From: a virus
Reading direction: 5' to 3' (one strand)
IMG/VR virus record: IMGVR_UViG_3300032053_000681
Coordinates: 1-20,158 of that record
Length of the DNA: 20,158 nucleotides
Below the pieces are notes generated by a model. That model searched no databases and was not told the DNA's origin. It worked only from the letters and a program-made list of their open reading frames with translations. The stretch's first letter is position 1. Every line of letters starts with the position of its first letter. Both the position numbers and the translations under genes were made by a program. Shown here piece after piece: positions 12,786 through 20,158 of this stretch.

Positions 12786-13184
12786 ATGACTAAGCCAAAC
12801 TTTGTGTTGACCGTGTTGCTTCCCATCATACTGATGGTGGTTGCGATTGCCTGGACCAGAGGGCCTACCCCCAAGACAAATGTCACTGCTCCTGTAAAAG
12901 CCGAGTTGATAATTTTTTCCGCAACATGGTGTGGCGCTTGCCAGTTGATCAAGAATGACATTGATCAGATTGAGGCGTCTGGAGTCAAGGTCACAAGAGT
13001 AGACATAGACAAGCAACCAGAGTTGGCAGCCAAGTATCAGGTGATGAGTGTCCCTACGATGATACTAACTAACTGTGGACCACAGCACCGTAGTCTGGAA
13101 CGAACACAGGACATAGCGGATGTAATCAGATGGCTACGCGAGTTAAGACAAAGCGATGTGGTAACTGCCCACCAACTTCAGTAA
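12786..13184 (+). CDS. Membrane-anchored thioredoxin-like protein (CGAC active site)
   Basis: The 132-residue protein has an N-terminal membrane helix (about 5-23) and then a compact thioredoxin domain: IIFSATWCGACQLIKND (Cys49 and Cys52 in CGAC), VTRVDIDKQPELAAKYQV, and the cis-proline loop VMSVPTMI (Pro90). CGAC replaces the usual CGPC, which tends to shift redox potential. The anchor suggests an extracytoplasmic, membrane-tethered thiol-disulfide oxidoreductase, or a tethered reductase facing the cytoplasm. It follows another thioredoxin-fold-like exported protein two genes upstream, so the pair may act on disulfides of envelope or virion proteins. The 3' end overlaps the next gene by 55 nt. 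Confidence 0.85.
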   Translation: MTKPNFVLTVLLPIILMVVAIAWTRGPTPKTNVTAPVKAELIIFSATWCGACQLIKNDIDQIEASGVKVTRVDIDKQPELAAKYQVMSVPTMILTNCGPQHRSLERTQDIADVIRWLRELRQSDVVTAHQLQ

Positions 13185-13375
13185 AAGTCCCGAAGCCAGT
13201 TGGAGTTGTTGGTGACGAGGGGATTAAGATTTGGAATCAAGTGCTTTTCACGCTCAATAGTACGGTCGAGATGATATCAGGGTATACTACATTAGGAGTT
13301 CCGGGGACACCGGTGCCACAACTAAAGAAGATTGCTGCCCGTTTAAATGACCTCATTAAGACAATTGACAAATGA
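13130..13375 (+). CDS. Small hypothetical protein before large terminase
   Basis: The 81-residue protein starts MATRVKTKRCGNCPPTS with a CxxC pair, followed by a Val/Pro-rich stretch and a helical end (LKKIAARLNDLIKTIDK). ATG 13130 lies inside the 3' end of the thioredoxin gene and its stop overlaps the terminase ATG (ATGA), so translation is coupled to terL. It might be a packaging accessory, but nothing in the sequence proves it. Confidence 0.6.
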   Translation: MATRVKTKRCGNCPPTSVKVPKPVGVVGDEGIKIWNQVLFTLNSTVEMISGYTTLGVPGTPVPQLKKIAARLNDLIKTIDK

Positions 13376-15063
13376 GTAAGGTAGAATTGTACGAGTCACT
13401 GGCTGATGCGTTCCTAAGAGAGGTGACTACAGGGACGACGACAAAGTGTTCGGTGTGGGCAACCCGCCGTAGGATAATGGGCAGCCCCTTCCCCGGCCCT
13501 TACGGATTTTTACATCATCCTTGGTGCAGAGATATTCACGACAGTCAGGCAACGTATACAGTTGCAATGAAGGCTGCTCAAACGGGTGTGACAGAGGTTG
13601 GAATCAATCGCGCCTTTTACACACTGGATAAACTGAAACGCGATGTCCTTTACGTACTGCCAACAACGCTGGCTGCCGGAGACTTCAGTACTCATCGTTT
13701 TACCGGAGCGTTGAACCTTAGTCCCTACCTGACAAAACTGTTTGTAGCAACCAACAAGGTTCAGCTTAAGTCTACTGGCATCAACGTCCTCTATATTCGG
13801 GGGAGTCGCGGTAAGACGAACATGAAGTCCATTCCAGTATCAGAACTGATACTGGATGAGATTGATGAGATGTCGAGGGAGGCAGTCGGGCTGGCTTTAG
13901 AAAGATTGTCTGGTCAGGTTGAGAAGCATATCCTAGCACTCTCAACTCCGACGGTACCGCAACGAGGCATACATAAACTTTACCTAGAGAGCACGCAAGA
14001 GCATTTTACATTCAAGTGTCCATGCTGCGGGAAGTTTACGGAGTTGATCTGGCCGAACTGCGTAGAGGTTATTGGAGACAGCGTTAGTGATCCAAGATGC
14101 CATGAATCATTCTTGAAGTGTAAAGAGTGCGGCGGGAAGCTCGAACACTCAACGAAGACTGAGTGGCTGGCATCTGGCAAATGGCAGACAACAAACAAAC
14201 AAGTATCAAGAAAAGAGTCACGTGGCTTTTATATCAATCAACTGTACTCGTCCACTGTGACGCCGGGCGAGTTGGTCATTCAGTATCACCGTGGGATTGG
14301 TGACGAAGCGGCCAACCAGGAGTTCTTTAATAGCAAGTTGGGCCTGCCGTTCGTTGGAGAGGGTGCCCAGATTACTGACGAGATGATTGATCGGGCAGTC
14401 GGGGATCACAGTATCTCGGACCTGCGGCCAGCGACAAGCGAAGGACTACGGACGCTTGGATGCGATCAAGGTAAGATTTGCTACGTGTCGATTGTTGACT
14501 GGCGGCTGGGGAAGAACGCAGAGCTAGATATTCAAGCTGCGGCACGCGGTAAGTTGATTTGGTTCGGAACTTTCCTAGAGGATGACTTCGAGTATCTTGA
14601 TGAGCTTATGCGTGAGTGGCAGATTTTGGGGGCAGTGATTGATCTTGATCCACAGGTAAATGAGGTGCGGGAGTTCTGCCGAAGGTTTCCTGGTTGTGCG
14701 TGGGGCTCTCGCTACCGACGTGGACAGACTGCGAAAGAGTTGACAGTAAGCGACGAGGATACGGGCGCGCCGCTGGCAACCGTGGACCGAACCGCCTGGA
14801 TCAGTTGCGCCTTGGGAAGACTAAAAACAAACCCGCCACGACTAATACTGCCGAGAGACATATCCACAGAGTACAGAAGCCATTTGAAGTCGCTGTGCCG
14901 CTCATACGTGAGGGACAAGACAGGAAACTCGGTCGCCGAATATTTGACAACTGGCGGGCAGGATCACTTCAGTCACAGCCTAGTGTACGCAACAATTGGG
15001 TTGTCCTTGGTGGTGGACTCTGGTGTGTTGAATCAGAACCGTAACATAACTGGTGTGATCTAA
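13372..15063 (+). CDS. Terminase large subunit (lambda GpA-like)
   Basis: The 563-residue DNA-packaging motor and nuclease. The ATPase domain has the GpA-type Walker A variant MKAAQTGVTE (66-75) and Walker B ELILDEIDEM (158-167). A zinc finger follows: CPCCGK (216-221) and CKECGGK (250-256), usual in the GpA family. The C-terminal RNase-H-like nuclease shows metal-binding Asp residues in LGCDQG (Asp365), VIDLDP (Asp424/426) and GGQDHFSH (Asp531). The lambda relative moves DNA into proheads by ATP hydrolysis and cuts it to genome length. It starts in an ATGA overlap with the previous gene and its TAA overlaps the next ATG. All motor and nuclease motifs appear intact. Confidence 0.95.
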   Translation: MSKVELYESLADAFLREVTTGTTTKCSVWATRRRIMGSPFPGPYGFLHHPWCRDIHDSQATYTVAMKAAQTGVTEVGINRAFYTLDKLKRDVLYVLPTTLAAGDFSTHRFTGALNLSPYLTKLFVATNKVQLKSTGINVLYIRGSRGKTNMKSIPVSELILDEIDEMSREAVGLALERLSGQVEKHILALSTPTVPQRGIHKLYLESTQEHFTFKCPCCGKFTELIWPNCVEVIGDSVSDPRCHESFLKCKECGGKLEHSTKTEWLASGKWQTTNKQVSRKESRGFYINQLYSSTVTPGELVIQYHRGIGDEAANQEFFNSKLGLPFVGEGAQITDEMIDRAVGDHSISDLRPATSEGLRTLGCDQGKICYVSIVDWRLGKNAELDIQAAARGKLIWFGTFLEDDFEYLDELMREWQILGAVIDLDPQVNEVREFCRRFPGCAWGSRYRRGQTAKELTVSDEDTGAPLATVDRTAWISCALGRLKTNPPRLILPRDISTEYRSHLKSLCRSYVRDKTGNSVAEYLTTGGQDHFSHSLVYATIGLSLVVDSGVLNQNRNITGVI

Positions 15064-15218
15064 TGGCTAAGACGAAGGAAGAGAAGTCGGCTTCCAATAA
15101 AAAGTGGTATGAGGAGCATAAGGAAAGGGCGGCAGCCAATCATAAAAAGTATTATGAGGAGCACAAGGAAGAGATAGCGGCAAATAATAAAGCTAACTAC
15201 CAAGCAAAAACGTCCTGA
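15063..15218 (+). pseudogene. N-terminal part of frameshifted HNH endonuclease 1
   Basis: ATG 15063 overlaps the terminase stop (TAATG). The 51-codon frame encodes a charged, repeated helix (KKWYEEHKERAAANHKKYYEEHKEE), typical of the N-terminal repeats before phage HNH domains, and stops at TGA 15216. The protein-like continuation KRPERLAQKKKYASTRKEK is in the frame one base ahead, reached by skipping one A of the A5 run at 15206-15210. If the run were A4, a single 168-residue protein would extend to 15570. Confidence 0.65.
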
Positions 15219-15570
15219 GAGGCTTGCCCAGAAGAAAAAGTATGCCAGCACACGTAAAGAAAAATTGCATGAATACTCCTTGAAATATGCTCCCATAAAG
15301 TTGGTGAAGCGACTTAAAAGTACGTATGGGTTGGAGTGGGATAACTATGTTGCTCTTATTGAGAAACAACAAGGCAAGTGTGCGATTTGTGGTAAGTTAT
15401 GTGAGAAGCTTTGTGTAGATCACGATCACACGACGTGGGTCGTGTGTGGACTACTTTGTAGGAAGTGTAATACGGTAATTGGATTGTTTAGCGATGACAC
15501 TAATTTACTTGGGCGTGTTATACAGTATCTAAAGAAATATAAAGATGGGTGTGTGAAAGTAGTGACGTGA
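15211..15570 (+). pseudogene. C-terminal HNH (endonuclease VII-like) domain 1, frameshifted from its N-terminus
   Basis: This segment carries the catalytic domain: CAICGK then LCEKLCVDHDHTT and GLLCRKCNTVIGLF, the pattern of recombination endonuclease VII-type HNH proteins (Cys pairs for zinc, DHDH for catalysis). Many phage homing endonucleases use this fold and sit beside terminase or portal genes as here. It departs from the family and from its neighbour copy in reading TTWVVCGLLC where TGxVRxLLC is expected, losing the Gly and Arg. With the upstream frameshift this suggests decay. It may still start at TTG 15265. Confidence 0.7.
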
Positions 15571-15895
15571 ACCGTAATACTTATACTGATCTGTCAGGGC
15601 CGGTCGCAAACCTCAAAACGAAATAAGCTGGGAAAACAGTATAAAACGGCTTTATAGTATGACACGCGAGGAGTATGACGCGAAATTGTCAAAACAAGAT
15701 GGTGGATGTTTCCTGTGTAGTGCTACCAAGTCTCGGAGAGGTAATAAACATTTCTGCGTGGATCATGACCATAAAACCGGTTTAGTTCGCGCGCTACTTT
15801 GTCATAGGTGTAATACTGCCATCGGATTGTTTGGTGAGAATGTTGAACTGTTGAAGCTGGCCATTCAATACTTAGAGAAATATGCTGAGAAATAA
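15567..15895 (+). pseudogene. HNH endonuclease 2 (endonuclease VII-like), probably frameshifted near its start
   Basis: The catalytic part reads intact from 15659: MTREEYDAKLSKQDGGCFLC, CVDHDHKTGLVRALLCHRCN, then IGLFGENVELLKLAIQYLEK. It keeps both zinc Cys pairs, the DHDH core and the TGLVR loop. Coding sequence clearly extends upstream of ATG 15659 (NEISWENSIKRLYS), but that frame has no start codon. The likely start is GTG 15567, overlapping the previous stop (GTGA), reading NRNTYTDLSG in another frame. A -1 shift around GGGCCGG (15597-15603) would join them into a protein of about 109 residues. Read from ATG 15659 alone it is a 78-residue domain that could still be active. Confidence 0.7.
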
Positions 15896-15897
15896 AT

Positions 15898-18432
<2,535 letters not shown>

Positions 18433-18485
18433 CTGTGGGCAAATTACTGTGTGACCGATAGATACTTCCAGTCGAGGAGTAAAAT

Positions 18486-20158
<1,673 letters not shown>

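Noticed and set aside
12045-13016. Reverse-strand open frame of 323 codons
   Set aside because: It overlaps three well-supported forward genes (exported thioredoxin-fold protein, helical membrane protein, thioredoxin) and its product shows no recognisable motif.

Overview
The window is part of the genome of a tailed double-stranded DNA bacteriophage (or a prophage). The large terminase (13372-15063) and portal (15898-17781) establish this. Dozens of short, tightly packed same-strand genes, many joined by ATGA/GTGA/TTGA stop-start overlaps, fit it. Every gene I accept is on the + strand. The host cannot be named. Shine-Dalgarno sites and one near-consensus sigma-70 promoter point to a conventional bacterial host.

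Layout. (1) 91-4439, accessory block: a small serine recombinase, a stand-alone AP2-domain protein, two tandem paralogous small proteins, a DUF4326 protein, a small membrane protein, then a coupled metabolic pair (alanine dehydrogenase and a sugar-nucleotide epimerase). (2) 4452-6575, a sigma-70 promoter followed by a run of coupled small genes of mostly unknown function. Two reading frames here are cut by in-frame stops (UGA at 5053, UAG at 6223). (3) 6576-9291, a second run of small genes, including a SprT-like zinc metalloprotease and a cytidine/deoxycytidylate-deaminase-like protein. (4) 9292-9578, an AT-rich intergenic control region with two sets of helically phased direct repeats. (5) 9579-17781, packaging module: putative small terminase, an envelope/lysis-like cassette (permuted papain-fold hydrolase, holin-like protein, secreted cysteine-peptidase-like protein, two thioredoxin-fold membrane proteins), large terminase, two broken endonuclease-VII-type HNH genes and portal. 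(6) 17781-20158, appendage genes: a collagen-like plus C1q-like protein broken at a C7 run, a small structural-type protein, and a large collagen-like fibre leading into a beta-helix-like domain that runs off the window.

How it fits together. The recombinase and AP2 protein suggest DNA rearrangement or integration functions. Alanine dehydrogenase and the epimerase look like host-metabolism or surface-sugar genes. The 9292-9578 region probably controls the packaging operon. The fibres probably contact the host or environment. The most noteworthy signals are five interrupted reading frames (two nonsense, three frameshift), the alanine dehydrogenase/epimerase pair, the envelope cassette wedged between small and large terminase, a promoter whose expected transcription start coincides with an ATG, and a repeated GTTTAAAC-containing element confined to intergenic DNA.
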